From Aliidiomarina sp. (GTDB taxonomy: Bacteria > Pseudomonadota > Gammaproteobacteria > Enterobacterales > Alteromonadaceae), in NCBI RefSeq assembly GCF_022565475.1, contig NZ_JAIUMR010000003.1:124001-188000 (forward strand): DNA of 64,000 nucleotides, in the 5' to 3' direction. The notes under the pieces are model-generated. The model made no database searches. It was not told the DNA's origin and was given only the letters and a program-made list of their open reading frames with translations. A program made the position numbers and the translations under genes. The stretch's first letter is position 1. Each line of letters opens with the position of its first letter. Shown in pieces: positions 1 to 6,314 of the stretch.

Positions 1-2
1 TC

Positions 3-326
3 TCTGGAATTCAAGCCGCCTTGCAGCAAATGCAGACCTTGCAAACCCAAGCGACAGGCCAAAAGCCAAACGTTGCGGCCGCTGCGCAACTCGAGAAACC
101 GCAGGGTAGCTTTGCAACGGAACTTAAAGCATCAATTAATCGCATTAACGAATTGCAGCAAAACTCAGCTGCAAAAACTCAAGCCTTTCAGCTTGGTGAC
201 CCGAGCGTACAACTCAATGATGTGATGGTCGATGCGCAAAAAGCGTCGCTCGCTTTTGAAATGGGTGTGCAGGTGCGTAACCGTTTAGTGAATGCGTATA
301 AAGAAGTCATGAATATGAATGTCTAG
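3..326 (+). CDS. fliE: Flagellar hook-basal body protein FliE (5' end outside window)
   Basis: FliE is the small rod/MS-ring adaptor of the flagellar basal body. The reading frame is open from the first bases (Ser-Gly-Ile-Gln-Ala-Ala-Leu-Gln-Gln-Met), so the true start lies left of the window and the TTG at 21 is not a likely start. The C-terminal half carries the family pattern: a conserved segment with Asp-Val-Met-Val-Asp-Ala-Gln-Lys-Ala-Ser, then Phe-Glu-Met-Gly-Val-Gln-Val-Arg-Asn and an Ala-Tyr-Lys-Glu-Val-Met-Asn-Met close. About 108 residues are visible, near the usual 100-115. It ends just before a strong terminator, so it is the last gene of an operon that probably continues into fliF and others outside the window. 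Confidence 0.95.
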   Translation, partial: SGIQAALQQMQTLQTQATGQKPNVAAAAQLEKPQGSFATELKASINRINELQQNSAAKTQAFQLGDPSVQLNDVMVDAQKASLAFEMGVQVRNRLVNAYKEVMNMNV

Positions 327-345
327 TGCTTGCATTGAAGCACGC

Positions 346-372
346 AAAAAAGGGAGGAAAACCTCCCTTTTT
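346..372. terminator. Bidirectional intrinsic terminator between fliE and flaG
   Basis: A-rich tract plus GGGAGG, a 4-nt A loop, then CCTCCC followed by five Ts. The stem is flanked by A on one side and T on the other, so it can end both the rightward fliE transcript and the leftward flaG transcript. Confidence 0.9.
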
Positions 373-388
373 CGATCGTATAGGCGGC

Positions 389-736
389 TTAGGCTTCGCC
401 GTTGATCAAGACACCGCGTAAGTCATTGAGCTGTTGAGCTGCTCGTAAAACCTCTTCCGACGGAATTTGGCGAATGACATCGCCAGATTTGGTGTCAACA
501 ATCTGCACAACCACGGGTTCGCCGTCGGAAATCTGGAATTGAACACCGTAGGGGTTCAACACTTCATTGATTTGCTGCAACGGTGGTACCAGCTGCTCGG
601 CAGTCATTTTTTGTGCAGCCGTCTCATTGCCTTTGGTGGCAGGCAAATGTTGCATGACCTTTTCAGCGCGTTGTTTCTCAGACGCAGCGAACGAAGCCGC
701 CCAATTACCTGAGAGTTCACTAATTGGCGTAGTCAT
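389..736 (-). CDS. flaG: FlaG family flagellar protein
   Basis: A 115-aa cytoplasmic protein of the FlaG family, which influences flagellar filament length or assembly. The C-terminal half has the family signature: Val-Gln-Phe-Gln-Ile-Ser, then Pro-Val-Val-Gln-Ile-Val-Asp, then Gly-Asp-Val-Ile-Arg-Gln-Ile-Pro-Ser-Glu-Glu-Val-Leu. The first about 40 residues are low in conserved features. It is convergent with fliE and has its own sigma-28-type promoter about 55 bp upstream. In many polar-flagellated bacteria flaG sits beside flagellin genes; here it is 5.5 kb away from them, separated by unrelated genes and a cassette cluster. The ATG at 736 is used. Confidence 0.9.
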   Translation of the reverse strand: MTTPISELSGNWAASFAASEKQRAEKVMQHLPATKGNETAAQKMTAEQLVPPLQQINEVLNPYGVQFQISDGEPVVVQIVDTKSGDVIRQIPSEEVLRAAQQLNDLRGVLINGEA

Positions 737-790
737 AGTGAGTCTTCCTATGCAATACGAATCTAATACATATTAGTCCGGATATTCTTT

Positions 791-817
791 TTATCGGACT
801 GTCTTTTAAAAACTTTA
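791..817 (-). promoter_or_regulatory. Sigma-28 (FliA) promoter of flaG
   Basis: On the minus strand: TAAA, 15-nt spacer, TCCGATAA. This matches the FliA consensus TAAA-N15-GCCGATAA except for the first base of the -10. It points at flaG, with the -10 about 55 bp upstream of the ATG. Confidence 0.85.
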
Positions 818-909
818 TAGCAAGATAAGATAAAACCAGCCATTTATTGTTAACTAAATGATTTTTATACTTAAAAAATGTACCTGCCGTATAGCAACTG
901 ATGCCCTAA

Positions 910-1812
910 TTAAGGCAGCTCAGTTTTCTTGATCGTACTGTTTCTGACCGCTTCGCGATGGCTAATGTAAATTCCACTGGCAATAACCACTGCAGCACCC
1001 AATAGGACATACGCCCCAGGCCAATCGCCCCACAGTAAGTAGCCCAACGCTAACGCCCAAATCATTGCGGTGTATTCAAACGACGATAGCAACGACGGCG
1101 GTGCCATCCGATACGCTTCAGTAAGTAAGTACTGGGCGATAGCCCCTGACACGCCTAACCCAAACAGCCAAGGCATGTCCTGTAGCTGTACCGGCTGCCA
1201 ATCGAAAACTGCAATGAAGCCGCAGCCAAGACTCAGGCTTAGTACAAAAAAGAACATTAGCGACTCCGATGTTTCGCTGCGATGCATGTAACGGACCATC
1301 ACCATAATCAGCGCATAACCCAGCGTGGCTAACAGCCCGGTAATGACACCATAGGAAAAAAAGCCCATGGCGTTGGGGTTCAGCATAATCACGACACCAA
1401 TAAAGCCGACCGCGACAGCGCTGTAGCGATGAATGCCAACCTTTTCTTTCAACAGTGGCACAGACAATAGTGTAATCAGCAAGGGCGCGACAAAGAAAAT
1501 GGCATACGCGTTGGCTAAAGGCAGTTCGCGCAGGGTAATGACCGTTAAGGTAAGAAAGGCGATACTGACCACGCCGCGAACCACGTGTAAATGCCATTTG
1601 TTCGGCTTAATGCGCGGAAGCCGATTACTAATCACCAACCACAGCAAGACAAAAGGCAGCGACGTCGCGCCACGAAAGAAGGACACCTGCATCGCACTCA
1701 TGCGACTGGCTAGCTCTTTCATGGCCACGTCCATCAAGGCAAAGCAAAACACCGCGAGCACCATAAAAATGATACCGCGCCCAAGGCGTTCTTGTTGTGC
1801 GTGAGATTGCAT
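910..1812 (-). CDS. EamA/DMT-family membrane transporter
   Basis: A 300-aa integral membrane protein of the drug/metabolite transporter superfamily, with ten predicted hydrophobic segments in two EamA repeats (roughly residues 12-145 and 155-290). The substrate cannot be told from sequence. The start at 1812 is chosen because an upstream in-frame extension of 77 residues would overlap the leader of the divergent gene and is not membrane-like; Met-Gln-Ser-His-Ala-Gln precedes the first helix and has a purine-rich ribosome site. It is divergent from the secreted-protein gene at 1934, with about 120 bp of shared promoter region. It has no visible link to flagella. Confidence 0.88.
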   Translation of the reverse strand: MQSHAQQERLGRGIIFMVLAVFCFALMDVAMKELASRMSAMQVSFFRGATSLPFVLLWLVISNRLPRIKPNKWHLHVVRGVVSIAFLTLTVITLRELPLANAYAIFFVAPLLITLLSVPLLKEKVGIHRYSAVAVGFIGVVIMLNPNAMGFFSYGVITGLLATLGYALIMVMVRYMHRSETSESLMFFFVLSLSLGCGFIAVFDWQPVQLQDMPWLFGLGVSGAIAQYLLTEAYRMAPPSLLSSFEYTAMIWALALGYLLWGDWPGAYVLLGAAVVIASGIYISHREAVRNSTIKKTELP

Positions 1813-1933
1813 GCCTTTCTGTGTCCTCGCTGAGTGTTTACGTCGATTATATCGACCGAACAGGGGAATACTAGTGCAGGCCCGAGACTTGTTATATGCT
1901 GCGGTAAAACAACCAACAAGGAAAAGCGTTTTT

Positions 1934-2341
1934 ATGAAGTTACGTTCTTTTGCAATTGCGGTACTTTTTGCGGTTACTGGCGCCGCCCAAGCCGAGTTAC
2001 TTGATGACAATGACATACAAGCGAGCTTAATCGCAGTGTCCAATGAAATGAATCAAATGACCCCGATCATGGTTGACGAGGATACACGACTGGACACCAC
2101 GGTTGCCCTGAAACGTTCGTTTATGTATGTCTATACCTTGGTCGCTTTTGATGCCGACGAAATTGATCCTGACCTATTTCTGGACGCGATTGAACCACTG
2201 GTCACTCGGGAAGTGTGTTCGTCGCCGGACATGGCCGGTTTTCGCGACAATAATATCGATACCTTGTACGTTTATCGCGGAAAAGATGGTAATCAAATTG
2301 CCAGCGTGACGATAAAAGTCAGTGACTGTACTGCAGAATAA
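1934..2341 (+). CDS. Small secreted protein of unknown function
   Basis: A 135-aa protein with a clear Sec signal peptide (Met-Lys-Leu-Arg then a hydrophobic stretch ending Ala-Gln-Ala, cleavage near residue 20). The mature part has a Met-Asn-Gln-Met-Thr-Pro-Ile-Met-Val-Asp-x-x-Thr-Arg-Leu-Asp segment, a Tyr-Val-Tyr-Thr-Leu stretch and two cysteines about 38 residues apart (Glu-Val-Cys and Ser-Asp-Cys), which may form a disulfide. The pattern resembles a family of small periplasmic proteins seen in marine gammaproteobacteria, but I cannot name a function. The start at 1934 is chosen over an in-frame 5' extension because the signal peptide begins there. A terminator follows at once. Confidence 0.8.
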   Translation: MKLRSFAIAVLFAVTGAAQAELLDDNDIQASLIAVSNEMNQMTPIMVDEDTRLDTTVALKRSFMYVYTLVAFDADEIDPDLFLDAIEPLVTREVCSSPDMAGFRDNNIDTLYVYRGKDGNQIASVTIKVSDCTAE

Positions 2342-2348
2342 CAATGAG

Positions 2349-2371
2349 AAGGCTCCGAACGGGGCCTTTCT
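2349..2371 (+). terminator. Probable intrinsic terminator
   Basis: AAGGCTCC, 4-nt loop, GGGGCCTT, then TTC-rich sequence, directly after the stop codon at 2341. The run of Ts is short, so termination may be modest. Confidence 0.6.
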
Positions 2372-2379
2372 TCATTAGG

Positions 2380-2766
2380 TTAGTCGATGGAGCAAACGTC
2401 GCAGCGTCGTTTACCCGTAAGGAGCTTCGAAATACCATTGCGGTTGCGTGCAAACAATAAGTAGGCCTTGTCGGCAAACCAACGCACGATCGGCCAGCGC
2501 AATGGCGCGGTCAGCCAGCCGCGACCAACCAACGACCAAGCAGCATGTGTGACGTCTAGTCCGTACAAGAGGTCACCTTTTGCATTCATGCCATGCAGAA
2601 TTTGGTTGGCACGTTGAAACGAAACCTGCGGATACCGCACATTAAAGTCATCTGCATTAATGTCCTCAAACGCCATGTGCTGGCGCGAGTCTAAACGCTT
2701 TAAATGACGCATTTCGCGAACACACAACGGGCAACCGCCGTCGTAAAAAATGATCAGTTGAGACAT
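2380..2766 (-). CDS. DCC-family thiol-disulfide oxidoreductase-like protein (DUF393)
   Basis: A 128-aa protein of the DUF393/DCC family. The N-terminus reads Ile-Ile-Phe-Tyr-Asp-Gly-Gly-Cys-Pro-Leu-Cys, giving the CxxC motif that follows an Asp, typical for the family. A central Ala-Trp segment and the C-terminal Arg-Asn-Arg-x-Gly-Ile-Ser-Lys-Leu-Leu region also fit. A second Cys pair (Cys-Asp-Val-Cys) lies near the C-terminus. The biochemical role is not established in general; a thiol redox role is inferred from the CxxC. The ATG at 2766 is preferred over a GTG two codons upstream. It is convergent with the secreted-protein gene. Confidence 0.85.
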   Translation of the reverse strand: MSQLIIFYDGGCPLCVREMRHLKRLDSRQHMAFEDINADDFNVRYPQVSFQRANQILHGMNAKGDLLYGLDVTHAAWSLVGRGWLTAPLRWPIVRWFADKAYLLFARNRNGISKLLTGKRRCDVCSID

Positions 2767-3198
2767 AGTCACTCAGGTTTTCGGGTTTGCATTCATTACG
2801 TACTGAAACCAAGGATGGATTAGCGCGTCGGCCAGTCACGGGCATAAAAGCTCACCCAGTTGATTTCAGCGGAGGTTCAGCGTAATTTAACTTTTAGATA
2901 AACGCACGCCAAAGGAAAATTGGCAAAGCGATAGCGACTTTCGAGTAGCCAATAGGGTCCGCTCAGTAGTTTCCTCATGGAAGAGCCCACCTTTAACGTC
3001 TCGCTTTCATGCACGTTTTGTCCTTTACCCAACGCCCCATTTGCGTGTGCCGCGCCCGTTTAGAGGGCTGGTATTCATGCGCCTGGGTTTAATGTTGATG
3101 GGTATGAAAGCGAGTAGAAGTGGGGTGATAACGCGCATGCATGTGTATCGGGGATATGCGGCGTGCTTATTAATATAATGTTAGCCAGAGGGAGTGTG
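2767..3198. other. Gene-free interval, left flank of the cassette cluster
   Basis: About 430 bp without a credible coding region. It must hold the promoter of the leftward DCC gene and of the rightward gene at 3199. I looked for an attI-like or attC-like site (RYYYAAC and GTTRRRY cores) and found no convincing pair. A short sequence at about 2995-3005 (TTAACGTCTCG) resembles TTGACGTCTCG at about 6243-6253 beyond the last cassette, which could be chance. Confidence 0.5.
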
Positions 3199-3873
3199 AT
3201 GGCCAAGGGTAAGATACTAGAGCTGAGCGCAGAAGGCGCTGAGATCGCATTAAAGCAAGCAGTCGACAACAGCGTGCTCAGTGAAGTGCCGATCGTCGGC
3301 TCTATCGTCAAGCTCTATGCGATCGGTTCTTCTGTTCGTGACAAGCTCTATACAGAGAAAGTTCGCCAATTTCTGGTAGCGATGAATGAGGTTCCAGAGG
3401 AAAAGCGATTGCGGTTCCGAGAGGCGGTTATATCAGGTCAGGAGAAAAGCGAAAGGCTCGTACAAAAAATACTGCTAGTTATCGAGTCCCAATCTGACGT
3501 TGAAAAGTCAGAACTGATTGCAAATTTCTTCTTGGCTTATTTAGACGGAGTCATAGATGACGCAGACTTCAGGCGCGCACTCGACGTAACTGCTGCGTAT
3601 TTCCTCGATGACCTCATGCAGTTCTTGAAAGGGGATGGTTTTCATGGATTTATGCATGAGAAGTACGAGGATTTAGAAAGGAGGGGCCTTGCAAGCTTGG
3701 TTGGCTCCCCGTTGATAGGCTTCGATAAGACAACTTCTGATGAATTGAGACGTGACGGCTGGCGGGAAGGGGCAGACGCAGTTCATTTTGAGAGTACGTT
3801 CTTTGGCAGCACCTTTCAGAAGGCATATCACTATGGAGCCAGGCTCAGAGAGCAGTCCGAGGCCAATGGCTAA
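3199..3873 (+). CDS. Cassette-borne protein of unknown function (224 aa)
   Basis: I do not recognise a named family. The N-terminal third holds Leu-Ser-Glu-Val-Pro-Ile-Val-Gly-Ser-Ile-Val-Lys-Leu-Tyr, a hydrophobic stretch that could be an amphipathic or membrane-inserting helix. It is followed by a basic segment (Arg-Asp-Lys-Leu-Tyr-Thr-Glu-Lys-Val-Arg-Gln-Phe-Leu) and a long acidic helical region to about residue 150. The C-terminal 60 residues contain Gly-Ser-Pro-Leu-Ile-Gly-Phe. There is no signal peptide and no catalytic motif that I can see. The start at 3199 follows an AGAGGGAG ribosome site; an earlier GTG/ATG in frame is less well placed. The stop codon forms the first bases of an attC site, so this is the gene of an integron-type cassette. 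Confidence 0.7.
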   Translation: MAKGKILELSAEGAEIALKQAVDNSVLSEVPIVGSIVKLYAIGSSVRDKLYTEKVRQFLVAMNEVPEEKRLRFREAVISGQEKSERLVQKILLVIESQSDVEKSELIANFFLAYLDGVIDDADFRRALDVTAAYFLDDLMQFLKGDGFHGFMHEKYEDLERRGLASLVGSPLIGFDKTTSDELRRDGWREGADAVHFESTFFGSTFQKAYHYGARLREQSEANG

Positions 3874-3939
3874 CAAATTGCTACACACGGATAAATTACT
3901 CGCTGCGCTCGCAATTTTCCGGTGAGCAAGGCGTTAAAT
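3868..3939 (+). repeat. attC recombination site 1
   Basis: Left arm TAACAAATTGCT at 3871 pairs with right arm AGCAAGGCGTTA, giving the R and L boxes of an attC. The right core GTTAAAT at 3933 fits GTTRRRY fully; the left core GGCTAAC fits RYYYAAC at six of seven positions. The inner part contains ACTCGCTGCGCTCG, typical of attC sites in marine bacteria. Length is about 72 bp. Confidence 0.85.
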
Positions 3940-4193
3940 CAGTAGTGGTACCGGAGCTGGGCCAGGAGCAATGCGTCATCCGTAACCTTGTAGACCATGC
4001 GGTGCTCGTCGTTAATTCGGCGGGACCAGTAGCCAGCGAAACTGTGTTTGAGGGGTTCGGGTTTGCCGATGCCCTCGAACGCTTCTCGTTTCGTTTCCTT
4101 GATTAGTTTATTGATTCGATTCATAATCTTTTTGTCGGTTTTTTGCCAGTATAGATAATCTTCCCAGGCGTTTTCGGAGAAGATGAGCTTCAT
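3939..4193 (-). CDS. yoeB: YoeB-type toxin, ribosome-dependent mRNA endonuclease
   Basis: An 84-aa toxin that cleaves mRNA at the ribosomal A site in the YoeB/Txe family. It has the family start Met-Lys-Leu-Ile-Phe-Ser-Glu-Asn-Ala-Trp-Glu-Asp-Tyr, the central Gly-Ile-Gly-Lys-Pro-Glu-Pro-Leu-Lys, the Tyr-Trp-Ser-Arg-Arg-Ile-x-x-Glu-His-Arg segment and the C-terminal Arg-Tyr-His-Tyr, so the catalytic Glu, Arg and His are all present. Length matches E. coli YoeB (84 aa). It overlaps the antitoxin gene by 4 bp and runs opposite to the flanking cassettes. Its stop codon touches the core of attC site 1. The toxin looks intact. Confidence 0.95.
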   Translation of the reverse strand: MKLIFSENAWEDYLYWQKTDKKIMNRINKLIKETKREAFEGIGKPEPLKHSFAGYWSRRINDEHRMVYKVTDDALLLAQLRYHY

Positions 4194-4441
4194 TCAAAAA
4201 GTTCTCTTTCTTGGCCGCCGCCTTGCTCCAACTCGGTAACGGATTCCAACAAACGACGGGCGTTCTTTGGTGCGCGCAGGAGATATGAAGTCTCTTGCAA
4301 AGCTTCATAATCGTCAAGGGAGATCATTACCACGGACTGCGACTTGTTCCGAGTGATGATCACTGGAGAATGGTCTTCGCAGACCTGCTCCATGGTTTTT
4401 GCTAAATTGTTTCTAGCGGCTGTGTAGCTGATGGCATCCAT
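4190..4441 (-). CDS. yefM: YefM-type antitoxin
   Basis: An 83-aa antitoxin of the Phd/YefM family that neutralises YoeB and represses its own operon. The N-terminus Met-Asp-Ala-Ile-Ser-Tyr-Thr-Ala-Ala-Arg-Asn-Asn-Leu and the Val-Ile-Ile-Thr-Arg-Asn-Lys-Ser-Gln-Ser-Val-Val-Met-Ile-Ser segment match the dimerising, DNA-binding half; Asp-Asp-Tyr-Glu-Ala-Leu-Gln-Glu-Thr-Ser-Tyr-Leu-Leu leads into the toxin-binding tail. The start at 4441 is supported by AGGAG eight bases upstream and by length; the longer open frame runs through attC site 2. A TGTACA palindrome lies 30 bp upstream. Confidence 0.95.
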   Translation of the reverse strand: MDAISYTAARNNLAKTMEQVCEDHSPVIITRNKSQSVVMISLDDYEALQETSYLLRAPKNARRLLESVTELEQGGGQERELFE

Positions 4442-4461
4442 AACGGGACTCCTGTGCAAGA

Positions 4462-4488
4462 TAATGATCATGTACAGGATACCGTACT
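4462..4488 (-). promoter_or_regulatory. Candidate YefM operator
   Basis: TGTACA at 4471-4476 is the hexamer core known from yefM-yoeB operators, followed on the plus strand by a second partial copy (CGTAC at about 4482). It sits between the antitoxin start and attC site 2, so the toxin-antitoxin cassette carries its own regulated promoter. Confidence 0.6.
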
Positions 4489-4495
4489 TTAAAAA

Positions 4496-4574
4496 ATTTA
4501 ACAATCGGCTGCATAGCGACCGATTGTTCCGCCACTCTGCGTCTTCAAACCGGCGTGTGAGCCGGGCGTTATGT
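4496..4574 (+). repeat. attC recombination site 2
   Basis: Left core ATTTAAC (4496-4502) fits RYYYAAC fully. TAACAATCGGCT at 4499 pairs with AGCCGGGCGTTA at the right end; the right core is GTTATGT (one mismatch to GTTRRRY). Length is 79 bp. It borders the reversed yefM-yoeB cassette and the lipoprotein cassette. Confidence 0.8.
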
Positions 4575-4583
4575 GGGGGGTAG

Positions 4584-5156
4584 ATGCGCATGCCGTTGAA
4601 GTGGTTTGTGCTTTGGGCTGCTAGCATTGTTCTGCCGGGCTGTGCTGCGTATGGGATCAGAGATTTATCGCATGACCCTTCAGTACAAGCCCTCATTGGA
4701 CAGTGCTATCAATTGACAGGCGAGTCTTTTGTTTACGAAGCAAGGTGCGTTGTTCTTAATTCTAAGGGGGTCGGTTCGAGAGAGTTATGTCTAGGGTTAC
4801 ACTCATTCTCTGCTGGCACTGAAATGAGCGTTTTTCCAGGGTCGTATGAAGAATATACTAGCGATAAGGAAAAGTGGGACAAGAAAATGTTTGAGAAGCT
4901 CTTGTTTGAAAAGCAACGCGAAATTTCTTATCCGGTTCCTGAGGGTACAAAGTTTTATATAACTACGGTAGTCGGCTACCCGTGGGGCGTAACAGGGCAT
5001 AAGTTGGCGATGAGAGCTGATTTAGAAGGCCCAAATGGTACCGAAGAAGTTGAACTTCGTACGATAGAACTCCTTACATACGGTCAGATTTGGGCAAAAA
5101 GAGACCGCATGAACAATATAAGCTTTAATTCTGAATTTGCTATCCCCTGTAATTGA
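4584..5156 (+). CDS. Cassette-borne lipoprotein of unknown function
   Basis: A 190-aa protein with a lipoprotein signal: a basic start, a hydrophobic core and the lipobox Leu-Pro-Gly-Cys with the acylated Cys at about residue 20. The mature part contains further cysteines (for example Gly-Gln-Cys, Ala-Arg-Cys, Glu-Leu-Cys) and ends Ile-Pro-Cys-Asn; I see no known domain. It begins ten bases after attC site 2, as expected for a cassette gene lacking its own promoter, and is followed by the left half of another attC. The ATG at 4584 is used; an ATG two codons later is possible. Confidence 0.75.
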   Translation: MRMPLKWFVLWAASIVLPGCAAYGIRDLSHDPSVQALIGQCYQLTGESFVYEARCVVLNSKGVGSRELCLGLHSFSAGTEMSVFPGSYEEYTSDKEKWDKKMFEKLLFEKQREISYPVPEGTKFYITTVVGYPWGVTGHKLAMRADLEGPNGTEEVELRTIELLTYGQIWAKRDRMNNISFNSEFAIPCN

Positions 5157-5173
5157 GAAATAGCTGCATATGC

Positions 5174-5195
5174 CAAATAACAATCGGCTGTAACT
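5174..5195 (+). repeat. attC remnant (left arm only)
   Basis: TAACAATCGGCTG at 5178-5190 is identical over 13 bases to the left arm of attC site 2, but no matching right arm follows; the sequence runs into a GNAT fragment instead. This looks like a deletion scar. Confidence 0.6.
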
Positions 5196-5220
5196 TTCAA
5201 AGAGTGTGGACATCAAGTAG

Positions 5221-5397
5221 AACAATCTGATTTTTCAGGTATTGTCTTGGCAGCTCACTGTTTACAAAGAAAACATTCGAAACATCGGTTTCTATGAAAA
5301 GCATGGATTCACTTGTGTTGGTGAACAAACGATCTCATCTGAAGATATATTTGCCGACCTTCGAGCTAATGATCGTTGAAGCCTGTACGTTTTCTTG
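5221..5397 (+). pseudogene. GNAT acetyltransferase C-terminal fragment, frameshifted
   Basis: An open frame without a start reads Gln-Leu-Thr-Val-Tyr-Lys-Glu-Asn-Ile-Arg-Asn-Ile-Gly-Phe-Tyr-Glu-Lys-His-Gly-Phe and then Val-Gly-Glu-Gln-Thr, the last strand/helix of a GNAT N-acetyltransferase. After about residue 40 the frame ends wrongly, while another frame gives Phe-Glu-Leu-Met-Ile-Val-Glu, the expected GNAT ending, so a frameshift is present. The N-terminal two thirds including the acetyl-CoA loop are missing. It is closely similar to the next fragment (5399-5704), which suggests a duplicated cassette that decayed. Confidence 0.75.
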
Positions 5398-5398
5398 A

Positions 5399-5704
5399 AT
5401 CAGCCCTAATTTAGCGAAACAATTTCAGAATGCCTTAGAAGCCGAGGGTAAGGTCGTTGGTTTTTATAGCGTATATGAGAACAATCTTGCTGCAATTTTT
5501 GTGGTACCAGGCGAACAGGGCAAGGGGTTCGGCTCAGCATTACTTGAGGATGCTAAGAATAGGCGCGAGAGTCTGCAACTCACTGTGTATAAGAAAAATA
5601 TTCCGAGCATAAAATTCTATGAGAAACACGGATTCAATGTACTTGGCGAGCAAATTGATGAGCATACTGGGCACCCTGAACTCGTCATGAAGTATCATTC
5701 GTAA
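5399..5704 (+). pseudogene. GNAT acetyltransferase, N-terminally truncated
   Basis: The frame is open from a stop codon at 5396-5398 and contains Gly-Lys-Val-Val-Gly-Phe-Tyr-Ser-Val, the acetyl-CoA loop region Val-Val-Pro-Gly-Glu-Gln-Gly-Lys-Gly-Phe-Gly-Ser-Ala-Leu-Leu (Q/RxxGxG/A motif present) and the ending Tyr-Glu-Lys-His-Gly-Phe, Gly-His-Pro-Glu-Leu-Val-Met. About 100 residues remain of the usual 140-150. No ATG or well-placed alternative start lies near the natural beginning; a GTG at 5501 would begin in the middle of the fold. I therefore treat it as a broken gene. An attC-like site begins at its stop codon. Confidence 0.7.
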
Positions 5705-5775
5705 CAAGGCATAGCAGCTCGCGGATATTGGCCGTCGGACGCTCATAAACTCGCTCGCTGTGCAGGGCATTGGGA
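5699..5775 (+). repeat. attC-like site (degenerate)
   Basis: TAACAAGGCATAGCAGCTCGCG at the left is partly complementary to the right end (CTCGCTGTGCAGGGCATTGG). The inner ACTCGCTCGCTG resembles the middle of attC site 1. Both cores deviate from consensus by one or two bases, so confidence is moderate. Confidence 0.5.
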
Positions 5776-5781
5776 GACTCT

Positions 5782-6207
5782 GTGGAAATCAAATTTGTAC
5801 GCTCTGAAAATCTAGTAAGAGCAGCGAGTTTTACGTTTGAGAATATGCGCGTTTACTACGAGCAGTTTGCACCAAGTTGGGATGCATCGAAAGTATTGGA
5901 AGTCACATCCGAACTCGAAAACTTTGACATTATTTATCAGCAAGAAGTTGTTGGGGTTATGCGCCTGCAATTTGAAGCTGATTGTTGCGTTTTAAGAGAC
6001 CTTCAGGTTTTACCCGCAGCACAAAATAAAGGAATAGGCAGTGTTGCATTAGCAGAGGCTAAAAGACGCACATTACATGCACATCTGAATACGCTTAAAT
6101 TGCGAGTTCTTAAAATTAGCCCAGCGGTGAGCCTTTATAAAAGGAATGGTTTTGTCACACAAAGCGAAGACGAACGTTTTTTCAATATGGAAGCAAAAGT
6201 CTCTTAA
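5782..6207 (+). CDS. GNAT family N-acetyltransferase (cassette gene)
   Basis: A 141-aa GNAT-fold acetyltransferase. The conserved parts are Val-Val-Gly-Val-Met-Arg-Leu, the strand 4 segment Leu-Arg-Asp-Leu-Gln-Val-Leu-Pro, the acetyl-CoA loop Gln-Asn-Lys-Gly-Ile-Gly-Ser-Val-Ala-Leu and the end Ser-Leu-Tyr-Lys-Arg-Asn-Gly-Phe. The acyl acceptor is unknown. The GTG at 5782 is chosen because GGGAG lies just upstream; a TTG at 5770 inside the attC-like site is unlikely. It is the last gene of the cassette cluster and is complete, unlike its two neighbours on the left. Confidence 0.8.
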   Translation: MEIKFVRSENLVRAASFTFENMRVYYEQFAPSWDASKVLEVTSELENFDIIYQQEVVGVMRLQFEADCCVLRDLQVLPAAQNKGIGSVALAEAKRRTLHAHLNTLKLRVLKISPAVSLYKRNGFVTQSEDERFFNMEAKVS

Positions 6208-6270
6208 CGGGGTGCTATGGCCACATCGAACGCTGCTGCTCGTTGACGTCTCGTAATAACAGAAAATAAC

Positions 6271-6292
6271 AAAGGCGCCAATTGGCGCCTTT
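6271..6292 (-). terminator. Terminator of flagellin gene 1
   Basis: Perfect 22-bp palindrome AAAGGCGCCAATTGGCGCCTTT just downstream of the flagellin stop. An identical copy follows the second flagellin. Confidence 0.85.
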
Positions 6293-6314
6293 GCTGTGTG
6301 TAGCTATTGGGGAA

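Larger units (their letters stand above)
3199..6250 (+). mobile_element. Integron-type cassette cluster without integrase (CALIN-like)
   Basis: Two clear attC sites, one degenerate attC-like site and one half site alternate with short genes typical of cassettes: an orphan protein, a reversed toxin-antitoxin pair, a lipoprotein and GNAT genes or fragments. No intI gene or attI site is visible in the window. The right limit is uncertain and may lie between 6207 and the flagellin terminator at 6271. Confidence 0.75.

Noticed and set aside
1812-2043. N-terminal extension of the EamA transporter by 77 residues
   Set aside because: The extension overlaps the signal-peptide region of the divergent gene, is not membrane-like, and Met at 1812 is a fitting start.
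2990-3070. A possible attI or attC site left of the first cassette (CCCAACGCC, CCCGTTTAGAGG)
   Set aside because: No pair of complementary arms with acceptable RYYYAAC/GTTRRRY cores could be found.
6204-6253. A short attC after the last GNAT gene (TTAACGGGG...CTCGTTGAC)
   Set aside because: Arms pair only partly and the length of about 46 bp is too short; not listed as a site.
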